Source: an uncultured Flavobacteriales bacterium
GTDB taxonomy: Bacteria; Bacteroidota; Bacteroidia; Flavobacteriales_D; CAJJDF01
Direction of reading: 5' to 3'
DNA length: 64,000 bases
Assembly: GCA_905182785.1 (NCBI GenBank)
Contig: CAJJDF010000035.1
Span: 34,993 to 98,992, forward strand
Under the pieces are notes generated by a model that had not been told where the DNA came from, searched no databases, and saw only the letters and a list, made by a program, of their open reading frames with translations. Position 1 is the stretch's first letter, and every line of letters begins with the position of its first letter. The position numbers and the translations under genes are program-made. Positions 9,458-18,809 of the stretch are shown one piece after another.

Positions 9458-10414
9458 TTATAATGCGTTCTTAATTTTTTGAGGCAAGTCTATTTCTACC
9501 ACATCATAAGATAACTTAATCATATTGGAAATTGCTTCGGCATTGGAAATTCCATGAGCGATAATCACATTGGAGTTAATTCCTAAAACTGGTGTTCCGC
9601 CATAACTTTCGTAATTAAATCGTTCGAAATAGTTATCTTCTATTCCTCTTTTCTTAATTATTTCGTAAAAAGACTCCGCTTGTTTTAGAATTACATTCCC
9701 TGTAAAACCATCACAAACAATCACATCAGCTCCATCATTAAGAATCCCTCTACTTTCAATGTTTCCAATGAAGTTAATTCTTTCGTTCTGTTTTAGTAAT
9801 TTGTGAGTCGCTTTGGTTAGCAAATTCCCTTTTTCTTCCTCTTCACCAATATTTAATAATCCAACCTTAGGTTCGCTTATTTTGCAAATATGCTCGGCAT
9901 AAATAGAACCAATTACTGCGAATTGATCCAACACCTCTGGTTTACAATCTGCATTAATCCCCACATCCAAAATAATTCCATCCTCACCACTTTCTCTGGG
10001 CAAAACACTAGTAATTACTGGCCTAGAAATTCCATCTAGCATTCCAATTGCTTGAGTCGCTCCCACCATCATTGCTCCAGTATTTCCCGCAGAGGAAAAA
10101 ACATCAATTTTATCAGCTTTTAAATAGTGGAATCCTTTGACAATACTAGAATCTTTCTTTGTTAAAAATGCCTTTACGGGATGATCATTAAAACCTATAA
10201 CCTCCTTACAATCAATAATATTTATATAGGATTGCGAACAAATTTCTTTTCCTAAATACTGAATTATAGACGCACTTTCTCCAAACAAAAAAAGAGACAC
10301 AGTTTTTAGTAAGTCATTATGACTTTCTAAAAACTTCTGCACTCCATTTAAGTTACATTCTGGGGCATTATCGCCACCAAAAATGTCAATCCCAATCTTG
10401 TAGGATTCAGCCAA
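9458..10414 (-). CDS. plsX: phosphate acyltransferase
   Basis: IGIDIFGGDNAPE, SAGNTGAMMVGA, CDGFTGNVILK motifs; adjacent to rpmF. Confidence 0.96.
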   Translation of the reverse strand: MAESYKIGIDIFGGDNAPECNLNGVQKFLESHNDLLKTVSLFLFGESASIIQYLGKEICSQSYINIIDCKEVIGFNDHPVKAFLTKKDSSIVKGFHYLKADKIDVFSSAGNTGAMMVGATQAIGMLDGISRPVITSVLPRESGEDGIILDVGINADCKPEVLDQFAVIGSIYAEHICKISEPKVGLLNIGEEEEKGNLLTKATHKLLKQNERINFIGNIESRGILNDGADVIVCDGFTGNVILKQAESFYEIIKKRGIEDNYFERFNYESYGGTPVLGINSNVIIAHGISNAEAISNMIKLSYDVVEIDLPQKIKNAL

Positions 10415-10415
10415 A

Positions 10416-10613
10416 TTATACTTCTTCTACTGCTGTTTTATCAATAACAACTTGACCTTTCCAGTACAATTTTTCTTCGTGCCAGTAAGCTCTGTGAGTT
10501 AAGTGAAATTCTCCAGTTGTAGGACATTGAGTCAATTGTTGACTTGCTGCCTTGTAATGAGTTCTTCTTTTTCTCTGTCTTTGTTTTGACTGTCTTCTCT
10601 TTGGATGTGCCAT
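10416..10613 (-). CDS. rpmF: 50S ribosomal protein L32
   Basis: [22 protein letters not shown]; yceD-rpmF-plsX order. Confidence 0.97.
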   Translation of the reverse strand: MAHPKRRQSKQRQRKRRTHYKAASQQLTQCPTTGEFHLTHRAYWHEEKLYWKGQVVIDKTAVEEV

Positions 10614-10624
10614 TTTATTCTATA

Positions 10625-11131
10625 TTATTTTTTTAAACCTTTTAATTTATCCCACATTGGGTTCGATTCGTTCTCTATATCTTTTACCCTTAGTTCTTCT
10701 ATTCTTTTAAGAACTTCTTTATTACAATCTCCTTCTTGATGAATATGACTTAATACAACTGAGGTTACAAAATATTCGTAAATATAATCAGCAAAGTTAA
10801 TCTCATATTCGGATTGATCAAGAAAAACAATGGTTTCATCATCACTTTCTCCTTCTCCAAATTTAAAAAACAATCTGTCTTCATTTTCAAAATCTTGAAT
10901 TAAATCATCTCCACATCTATCACACTGTGCAGTGTAATGTCCGGTTAAGATTAAATCAAGTATCATCATTGTTGACATTTTATGAAGGTTTACTGTAGCA
11001 GTAAATTTCACATTTTCAACGTAATCGTAATTGTAAGCATCAAAGAACTCTTCATTTTCGGTAAACACAAATACATGCTTACCTTCCTTTAGCCCAGTAA
11101 ACGGAATCACATACTTCTTTTGATTATCCAT
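10625..11131 (-). CDS. YceD/DUF177 family protein
   Basis: CDRCGDDL motif, position upstream of rpmF. Confidence 0.88.
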   Translation of the reverse strand: MDNQKKYVIPFTGLKEGKHVFVFTENEEFFDAYNYDYVENVKFTATVNLHKMSTMMILDLILTGHYTAQCDRCGDDLIQDFENEDRLFFKFGEGESDDETIVFLDQSEYEINFADYIYEYFVTSVVLSHIHQEGDCNKEVLKRIEELRVKDIENESNPMWDKLKGLKK

Positions 11132-11353
11132 AGTTCAAGGTTTAGGGACTGCAAAATTAATAAATATTCCTGAACTTACATTCATTTTGCAAAAAAAGTT
11201 ACCTTATTTTATCTAATTAATAAACCTTCTCTTATTTTGCCTCTTGTTTTCTTTCATACAATCACTTTTTATATATTTGTATCTTTACAAATCTAGGTTA
11301 CTTTTTACAATTTTTAGTTACATATCACACAGCTATAACCACTATCATCAAGA

Positions 11354-12211
11354 TTGAAATCAAATTATAACATATTAGGGTTAAAAGATAATGCAACTTC
11401 TGAAGAGGTAAAAAAAGCTTACAGGAAGTTGGCTATGCAATATCACCCTGACATTAACCCTGATTCACCTCCAGAAAAATTTCTTGAAATAAAAGAGGCT
11501 TATTTTAATCTCACATTAAATAAACCGGAAATAAAAGACACTTACACTTCTGGAGAAAAAGTATTTAGCAGAAAATACAACAGATGGTTTACCAAAAAAG
11601 AGTTTGATGAATTACTAAAAAAAGGAGAGAAAATTAGGCAGAAAAAAGAAGAATCTGAAAAAGAAGAAGCACTTAGAGAGTTTGATGAACTAAAACAATC
11701 CTGGGTTTACGAAGCTTTTCCCTATGTGGCAATTTTTGGCGCTATTTTTTCTGTGTTTTTGATGTTAGATTTTTACATGAATAATTCTTTAAAACCTGTT
11801 GATTATTTAAAAACAAATAGAATAAGCTTAGTCGAAGGAATGCTTGTAGGGTCCGCTCAACCGGAATATATAATTTCTGAGATAGTCACTGAGGATCAAA
11901 ACAAAAAACAGCATAAAGTATCCTTGAGAGGCGAATACGGCAATGCATTTTATGGCAGCAATAACATTAAACTAATGCAAACACCCATTTTTAAGATAGA
12001 TCTGGGATATCAATTGAATGATGTTTTATTTTATGACGGGTACAAAAAAAAGGTTTTTCATTTTCCTTTAGCTGTCTTTTCAATTTTGTTAATTGTATTA
12101 ACATTTCTATTTAAAAATCCAACTCCATTTTACTATGTATTAATAAATACAGCTGTAATAGGAATCCCAATATTGAGTATGATTTTTATTCTAGGAAGTT
12201 TCTCTGGGTAA
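11354..12211 (+). CDS. J-domain (DnaJ-like) protein with C-terminal transmembrane segments; TTG start
   Basis: [37 protein letters not shown] with HPD motif; hydrophobic segments downstream. Confidence 0.85.
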   Translation: MKSNYNILGLKDNATSEEVKKAYRKLAMQYHPDINPDSPPEKFLEIKEAYFNLTLNKPEIKDTYTSGEKVFSRKYNRWFTKKEFDELLKKGEKIRQKKEESEKEEALREFDELKQSWVYEAFPYVAIFGAIFSVFLMLDFYMNNSLKPVDYLKTNRISLVEGMLVGSAQPEYIISEIVTEDQNKKQHKVSLRGEYGNAFYGSNNIKLMQTPIFKIDLGYQLNDVLFYDGYKKKVFHFPLAVFSILLIVLTFLFKNPTPFYYVLINTAVIGIPILSMIFILGSFSG

Positions 12212-12928
12212 ACTCATGCTCGTTTTTAAATCACTTTCTATGTGAGTAAAAAACTTTTCATCTAATGCATATACTATAATATCGTAATTAATTTTTCCTT
12301 CACCTTGTATCGTTCTAGTAACTATTGGAGGAAAAACAGAGGTAATCCATGGCATTTGAAATATTCTGTTTTTTATGTCATGCTCAGTTATTTCATCAGA
12401 AACCAAAATAGAAAATTTGTAAGAAGAAAAATCTGAGGAAAAGTCTTTTTTGATGATTTCTGTTTTTACCATATTGCTGTAAGGAATTTGAATAATCTCA
12501 CCTTCTCTATTTTGAATCTCCATCTCAAACACATTCATTTTATGAACGACTCCAGCATATTTATCCACAGCTATTTTTTGACCTAAATCTATATCTCCTT
12601 TTAGTCTAAAGAACAATCCGTGAATAAGATTCATTAAATATTCTCTTCCAAGGTATAAGAAAACTAAAGAAAGTAGCACTCCCAAAAAAGGAAATGGCCT
12701 TATAAAAATATAAAGGGTATACAAAACATATAACATCCAAACTAAGGTGTAAATTACTGGTAGTTTAGAAATTACTCTTTTCCTTTTTATTGGGGATTTT
12801 ATTACAAAATGAACCAAGTAATTTTTAAAAATATACATAACCAAATAAGTAAATCCACCCAAAAATGCTAATCCCAAAAAATTAAATAGGGATAATTGAG
12901 ACAAATCTATTTTAAAAAACTCATTCAT
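12191..12928 (-). CDS. small-conductance mechanosensitive channel (MscS) family protein
   Basis: several TM helices followed by a beta-domain-like segment ([43 protein letters not shown]). Confidence 0.8.
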   Translation of the reverse strand: MNEFFKIDLSQLSLFNFLGLAFLGGFTYLVMYIFKNYLVHFVIKSPIKRKRVISKLPVIYTLVWMLYVLYTLYIFIRPFPFLGVLLSLVFLYLGREYLMNLIHGLFFRLKGDIDLGQKIAVDKYAGVVHKMNVFEMEIQNREGEIIQIPYSNMVKTEIIKKDFSSDFSSYKFSILVSDEITEHDIKNRIFQMPWITSVFPPIVTRTIQGEGKINYDIIVYALDEKFFTHIESDLKTSMSLPRETS

Positions 12929-12929
12929 A

Positions 12930-15900
12930 TTATATGATTTTTTTGTCTTTGAGGTATTGATTTACATTGAAAAAAACTTCTTCTGACAATGAATAAACCC
13001 CATTTTTAGGCTCTTCTATCAATCGTATTCTTTTCATTTGATTCAGGATAGATTTATAAGCAAAATTCCCTCCAAATATAACCTCAAGCTGTTTTAAACT
13101 AATCTCTTTATGAAGAACAAACAGTTTTAATATAACTATCCAATCTGGATTTGATATATCTGGAAAGAAGGTTGATTTTGGTTCTTTTATATAAATCAAG
13201 CCTTCTTCTACTGATTGAATGTTATTCACCCAACCGAGAAATGCTCTTCCTAAGTTTCCTTTATAAACGGAATGATATTTTTGATAAAAACTCTGAAGTT
13301 GACTGAAAGAAAAGTCGTTTTCTTTTTTATTATTCAAACTGAATTTTATTCCTCCAGCCTGGTGTTTTAGTTTCATGGTTTCTATAAATCCATCTTTACG
13401 AATTGGGAGTATAATTATGGTAGAAATAATTACTTCATCTATATCGCACACCTGTTTTAAATAACTATAAAAATCAACAGAACAATTCAAGATAAAATGA
13501 TGCTTTTTACCAAATTCAATAATCAAGTCCTTTATTGTTTCTAGAATCTTAATATCTGTTCCCCATTTATCTATATCATTAAAAACTAAGGTCACTGCAC
13601 TAGAATCTTTTAAATTCTCTTCTAAACTCAACTCATTTTGAAACACATTAGATATTGACTTTTCAAATGATTTACCAATCAGCTTATTCTCAATAGTTGG
13701 ATCAATCGCAATAACTTTTCTTTTCAATAGCCTAGAAGAAACATAATCAGAAAAATATTTTTTTCCAGACAATTGTTCCCCAATAATTAACAAAGACCCC
13801 CCTGATTTCTTGTTCAATAACTGAATCGCTTTTTGAGCTTGCTCTATTTCAGTCTCTCTATTTTCTATTTGCAAAGGAGCAGCATGATCCCCTAAAAATA
13901 ATTTTTTATAGAAAAAAGGAACCGAATCCAAAACTGATTTATTCATTTTCTTTTTTTCTACAAACTGCGATACGATTGAACTAGAATTTACATTTGATTT
14001 GTTCTTGTTACTGAATTCAGTAACCAAAAATTCATCTCTTTGTTTATCTACAAAAGAAAGAGTTTGTTTAAATCTCTTTTTAATTTCTTTTTTAGTTGAA
14101 GTAACGAACCTTGAAATCTTATTGGACGTTACTGCTGTTCTTTTAATGTACTTATTAATTACTGCACTATTTCCTGCTATAAAGTCATAATCCAATAATT
14201 TATAAGTTTCTTCCAACTCATCTTCAACTTTTGATACATAATTCTTGAATCTTGTTTGAATAGAATCTTGTAATTGTTTAGATTCCTGAATAAGTTCAGC
14301 TCTCATTTGAACCACTAAATCAGTTTCATTTTCAAAGTCAATTGTTTCTAAAGTAATTGATTTATTCTTAAATCCTCCCATCAATTCATTCAAATCATTC
14401 TGCAAACTATCAGACTCCTGGTTAAGCGATTTAATTAACTTATTTTCAACAGAAAACAGAATTAATTTTTGAAGTTGAATGGTGTTTATCTTTACCCCAC
14501 TTCCCTGTACTTCATTGAAGTTATTTAGAGATTCCACATCCATTATATCTAATGAATTCGTTAATTTATAAACGATTTTTTCAACTTTTTTTATCGTAAC
14601 GTTAATCAACTCCTCGTTATCAAAAGAAAACAAAGGAAGCCTACTTATAAACTTTATCAGTTCCAATTTAGTGTTTACATTATTTTCTGTTAATGACTCA
14701 TCTAACTTTTCATACTGACTAATTTGTGCCAAGTGAGGCTTAATGCTTAATCTATTTATAGAGGAAGCCGTTTCATTTATCACTTTATCAATCTCTGGGT
14801 GAATTTCGTGTAGAGAAATATCTAAGAGAATTGCATTGTTTATTAACCTATTATTCCGTTTAAAATATCCTGGAAACGAATTAAGAATCTTAGTTTGTTT
14901 TTTAAACTCACTACTGCCCTTTTCTTCTTCCTTTTCCTCAATCTCACTATTAATAGAAAGCAGGTTTAATTTATTGGATAAAGAGTAGATATAGTCCAAG
15001 TTAAGTTTTGAAAAAGTCGCATTTAGTATCCTATAATTTTCTTCTAACTTAAGTTTTAACTCATTTATTTCACCAAAAAAATTAGCCGTTATAGAATCGA
15101 AATCATCCTTAACAAATGACTTTGATTTATTCCTCAATGAATAATATTTATTCTTTATATCGTCTGATAAATAATTGATTAACGCAGAGTTTTTATATAC
15201 ATAAATACCACCTTGATTCAGATTGTTTGCAATTATTTTTAAGTAATAATTCTGATAATAGTAAACTATAAAATCTTTGTATCGGATATTTCTTTTTGGA
15301 GAAATTCCAATTCTTTTTTTCTTAAAAGAAATCCATTTCTTTGCTCTTTGCTCACTTTTATCATCCTCTTCTTTCAGTTCCAACTCTTCTAAAGAAATTT
15401 CCCTCATTATCTTTTTGGGCAACTTAGATTGATAGACTGTATTTTGTTCAAAAAGAACTGAAATAGTATCTTTAAATGCTTTTTCATTCTCCTGTGAGAA
15501 CTCAGTATTATATTCATTCAAATCATCTGAAAGCTGTTTTATATACAACTTAAAGGTATTGTCCAATAACTCAAAATTAGCTATTCTATTGGACGAAAAC
15601 TGTTTCTCTACATTGTTCTTATTTTCAATAAGTGTAGCTTCTATTTTTGTAAGTATAGAAAGGTATTGACTATGAATTGGCGCAAACACAGAATCAATAA
15701 TATGTGTCGTATTTCTTACATTAAAAACTCTAAGGTTATTCAGCCAAGGAAAGACATAAGAATCTGGATTTACAGCACTTTCTGTTTCATCCTCCTCTTC
15801 AGTTATGGGTTTACTTTCTATAACCTCGTCTTCTAAGTTTACTTCCGTTTCTTCAAAATGTGAAGAAGCTTTTACAAGTAAGGTTGTTCCCAGTATTTTT

Positions 15901-18008
15901 ACCAACTCATTTGTTTTCTCTACAAATCTTTCTTCATCATCCAAGTGATCTGGAATCCCTACAATTACCAAATCCGAATCGTAAGATTCTACTTTCATAA
16001 TCTCATACAATTCTTTTTTCTCTAATTCATTATTAATGATTTTGATTTTGACATTTAACCTGTAATTAGAGATCAATTCATTAATAACTTCTTCGAGCTG
16101 AGTCTTTTTATCATTCTCCTCATTCACATACAAAATCCTTAATTGTGCCTGACGCCAATCAATAGAGCTATTCATAAATTTAGCGAGATTCAAAGTCAAT
16201 TCAGTTGTGTTACTGAAATCATTCCACCAAATGTCGATACTTTTTTTAGCTCCAAACCCTCTTTGTTTGTCGTAATCCAAATACAAAACATTATAATCCA
16301 ACTCGCACAATTTGTTTGTCAGTTGTGCAAATCGAGTTGGATCTTCAGAACTACGCTCCCAACTTGTAAGAATTGTATTGGGCTCAACCCCAGAAAAACC
16401 ATACGTACTTGAAATTGCTTCTATTCCTTCGTACACATCTTTGCACTCTTGCTTTCTTGCAAAAATTCCTTTGCTGTACAACTGATCATCATTTATGGAT
16501 TGCTTGTGTTTTGGAAATAATAATTTTGCTGTTTTGTTCTCTATCAGATCAAAATTTGAAATCATTCCTTTGTTACCTGCAACTGTTTTGCTGAATTCGA
16601 TTAAACGGTTTCTGGTTTCGGTTCCTCCACTAAATAATAAAATATTGGGATTCCAATTTCGCTTGTGAGTTGATTTTTTATCCAAATTCTTTAGCCCAAG
16701 CTTTACGATTGAAGACCACACACTTTGCCACACATCTCCAGAACCGAGAACCAATTCCTTACGAGTAAGCCAAATAAAAATCAACATCATTACTAGAATT
16801 GCCACAACTGCTGCTAATAAATTTAACTGAATCATTAACACAAAAGTGACGACTGCTCCCAACAAAGAAATCCAAATTGGAATCTTGAAACTAGGTCTAA
16901 AATCTGGACTGGCCCATTGCTCTAGAAAACAAGAAATATTAATGAATAAATAAGCTGCTAAATAGAACATGGCAACCACCTCAGCAATTACGTCTAATTC
17001 ACCTATTAGAATTCCTGCTTGTGCGATAATAAAAGTTAAGATTAAAGCATTTCTAGGTTCGTTATCATCTCCTACACCTTTCGCAAATATCTTTGGTGTA
17101 ATGCTATCTACAGACATGGCTTGCAAAATTCTTGGCGCTCCCAATATTCCTCCCAAAGCAGAAGAAAGTGTAGCTCCCCAAATCCCACCTATAACCAATA
17201 CAGGAACTAATCCAAACTTGATTAGCGCATTCTTATCAGCTATTAAGTACTCAATATCAATAGAATAATAGATAAATACAGCTAAAAATAAATAGACAAT
17301 AAGACCAACTCCCACGGCAAGCATTGTTCCCCAAGGAATAGAAGTTTTAGGATCTTTTAAATCTCCAGACATGGCAACTCCGGCTGTAAATCCAGTTACA
17401 GCAGGGAAAAATATTCCAAATAGGACAAAGAAATTAACTCCTCCTTCTGTTGTGACAGATACATCAAATGTTTTTCCTGTTTGTGTTCCCAAAAGGATAG
17501 AAATAATGGATAATACGATTGCTCCCAATATCCAAAACTGTGATTTTATTGCAATACTCGTGCTGATGTAAGCAATGGAAACAATTAAAAATAAAGCCAA
17601 AGAACCCACTATTCTTATGTGGTTAATGGTTACTGTTTCTATGCCAAAGGGTTCTTGAAGAACAACCATAGCACTTTCTGCAAATCCAATAAGATATAAG
17701 GCAATACTCAAGGCTGTAGCCACAAATAATGTGATTCCAATTGATCCTCCAATAGGCAAACCAAGACTACGAGAAAGCATGTAGTAAATTCCTCCCGCTT
17801 TTATTTTTCTATCGGTAGCGACAGATGATACACTTAACCCAGTAGAAACGGAAACAATATGTGCAATAAGAATGATAATAATTGCAGATTGCAATCCTGC
17901 ATTTCCTACCACCCAACTCAAACGCATGTACATGATTACACCAAGAATCGTTAAGATCGAGGGAGTAAACACACCAGCAAATGTTCCAAATTTTTTTCCT
18001 TGCGACAT
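12930..18008 (-). CDS. SLC12-like cation-chloride cotransporter (APC superfamily) fused to a long helical region and a C-terminal P-loop/AAA-like ATPase with putative winged helix
   Basis: N-terminus GVFTPSILTILGVIMYMRLSWVVGNAGL, AGGIYYMLSRSLG, FFPAVTGFTAGVAMSGDLKDPKTSIPWGT (CCC-family hallmarks); C-terminus LLIIGEQLSGKK Walker A (13758..13781) and TLVFNDID Walker B-like. Confidence 0.9.
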   Translation of the reverse strand: MSQGKKFGTFAGVFTPSILTILGVIMYMRLSWVVGNAGLQSAIIIILIAHIVSVSTGLSVSSVATDRKIKAGGIYYMLSRSLGLPIGGSIGITLFVATALSIALYLIGFAESAMVVLQEPFGIETVTINHIRIVGSLALFLIVSIAYISTSIAIKSQFWILGAIVLSIISILLGTQTGKTFDVSVTTEGGVNFFVLFGIFFPAVTGFTAGVAMSGDLKDPKTSIPWGTMLAVGVGLIVYLFLAVFIYYSIDIEYLIADKNALIKFGLVPVLVIGGIWGATLSSALGGILGAPRILQAMSVDSITPKIFAKGVGDDNEPRNALILTFIIAQAGILIGELDVIAEVVAMFYLAAYLFINISCFLEQWASPDFRPSFKIPIWISLLGAVVTFVLMIQLNLLAAVVAILVMMLIFIWLTRKELVLGSGDVWQSVWSSIVKLGLKNLDKKSTHKRNWNPNILLFSGGTETRNRLIEFSKTVAGNKGMISNFDLIENKTAKLLFPKHKQSINDDQLYSKGIFARKQECKDVYEGIEAISSTYGFSGVEPNTILTSWERSSEDPTRFAQLTNKLCELDYNVLYLDYDKQRGFGAKKSIDIWWNDFSNTTELTLNLAKFMNSSIDWRQAQLRILYVNEENDKKTQLEEVINELISNYRLNVKIKIINNELEKKELYEIMKVESYDSDLVIVGIPDHLDDEERFVEKTNELVKILGTTLLVKASSHFEETEVNLEDEVIESKPITEEEDETESAVNPDSYVFPWLNNLRVFNVRNTTHIIDSVFAPIHSQYLSILTKIEATLIENKNNVEKQFSSNRIANFELLDNTFKLYIKQLSDDLNEYNTEFSQENEKAFKDTISVLFEQNTVYQSKLPKKIMREISLEELELKEEDDKSEQRAKKWISFKKKRIGISPKRNIRYKDFIVYYYQNYYLKIIANNLNQGGIYVYKNSALINYLSDDIKNKYYSLRNKSKSFVKDDFDSITANFFGEINELKLKLEENYRILNATFSKLNLDYIYSLSNKLNLLSINSEIEEKEEEKGSSEFKKQTKILNSFPGYFKRNNRLINNAILLDISLHEIHPEIDKVINETASSINRLSIKPHLAQISQYEKLDESLTENNVNTKLELIKFISRLPLFSFDNEELINVTIKKVEKIVYKLTNSLDIMDVESLNNFNEVQGSGVKINTIQLQKLILFSVENKLIKSLNQESDSLQNDLNELMGGFKNKSITLETIDFENETDLVVQMRAELIQESKQLQDSIQTRFKNYVSKVEDELEETYKLLDYDFIAGNSAVINKYIKRTAVTSNKISRFVTSTKKEIKKRFKQTLSFVDKQRDEFLVTEFSNKNKSNVNSSSIVSQFVEKKKMNKSVLDSVPFFYKKLFLGDHAAPLQIENRETEIEQAQKAIQLLNKKSGGSLLIIGEQLSGKKYFSDYVSSRLLKRKVIAIDPTIENKLIGKSFEKSISNVFQNELSLEENLKDSSAVTLVFNDIDKWGTDIKILETIKDLIIEFGKKHHFILNCSVDFYSYLKQVCDIDEVIISTIIILPIRKDGFIETMKLKHQAGGIKFSLNNKKENDFSFSQLQSFYQKYHSVYKGNLGRAFLGWVNNIQSVEEGLIYIKEPKSTFFPDISNPDWIVILKLFVLHKEISLKQLEVIFGGNFAYKSILNQMKRIRLIEEPKNGVYSLSEEVFFNVNQYLKDKKII

Positions 18009-18228
18009 TGAGTTAAATTAAGACACTAAGATAGGATTAATTGGAGAAAATTAATACTTACATTACTAAATGTTCTCCATTAAAAAAATGCAATCAAATA
18101 TTAACAATTGTCTTCGGTTAAGTCAATTATTCATTTTTGTTTTACAAAAAACAAAGAATTATACTAAGACTCAGAAAAGCAAACAAAAAAAAATAGGCTC
18201 CTCAGTATAACATTAAAAACTCGGCTAA

Positions 18229-18807
18229 TTACTTCCCCATCAACTTAGCCACATATTTACCTACAATATCAAACTCAAGGTTTACTTTATTTCCAACTTT
18301 CAGATACTTGAAAAAAGTATTATCATACGTATAAGGAATAATTGCAACTGAAAAAGATTTATCTCCAGAATCACAAACCGTTAAACTAGTTCCATTTACC
18401 GTAATAGAACCTTTAGCTACGGTTACATCATCTGAATTATAGTCAAAATAATATTCCCAAGAACCATCCAATTCTACAATTTTGGTGCAAGTTCCTAATG
18501 TATCCACATGTCCTTGAACAATGTGTCCGTCAAGTCTTGCTCCTATTTTGGTGCATCTTTCTAAGTTTATTGCATCTCCTGCTTTTAATAAACCAATTGT
18601 TGTTCTATTTAGTGTTTCTTCAATTGCAGTAACTGTGTATGTATCATTTTCAATTTCTACAACAGTTAAACAACATCCGTTATGAGCAACACTTTGGTCT
18701 ATTTTTAATTCTTTGGTTAAGTTCGATTTCACCACTAAATCTACATTTCCTCCTTTTGGAGTAACAGATACAATTTCAGCTAATTCTTCAATAATTCCTG
18801 TGAACAT
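18229..18807 (-). CDS. ribE: riboflavin synthase alpha subunit
   Basis: duplicated lumazine-binding domains; MFTGIIEELAEI, HNGCCLTVV, GHIVQGHVDTLG. Confidence 0.96.
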   Translation of the reverse strand: MFTGIIEELAEIVSVTPKGGNVDLVVKSNLTKELKIDQSVAHNGCCLTVVEIENDTYTVTAIEETLNRTTIGLLKAGDAINLERCTKIGARLDGHIVQGHVDTLGTCTKIVELDGSWEYYFDYNSDDVTVAKGSITVNGTSLTVCDSGDKSFSVAIIPYTYDNTFFKYLKVGNKVNLEFDIVGKYVAKLMGK

Positions 18808-18809
18808 TC

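Noticed and set aside
11272-11279. Exact TATATTTG -7-like match upstream of the J-domain gene
   Set aside because: No TTG at an acceptable spacing (nearest is ~25 nt); too weak to call a promoter.
16143-17571. Several plus-strand ORFs opposite the SLC12-like gene
   Set aside because: Shadow frames within a long conserved CDS; no motifs.
18159-18210. Imperfect inverted repeat ttatactaag ... ctcagtataa between ribE and the SLC12-like gene
   Set aside because: Short 10-nt arms with a mismatch and a ~32-nt loop; easily chance in AT-rich DNA.
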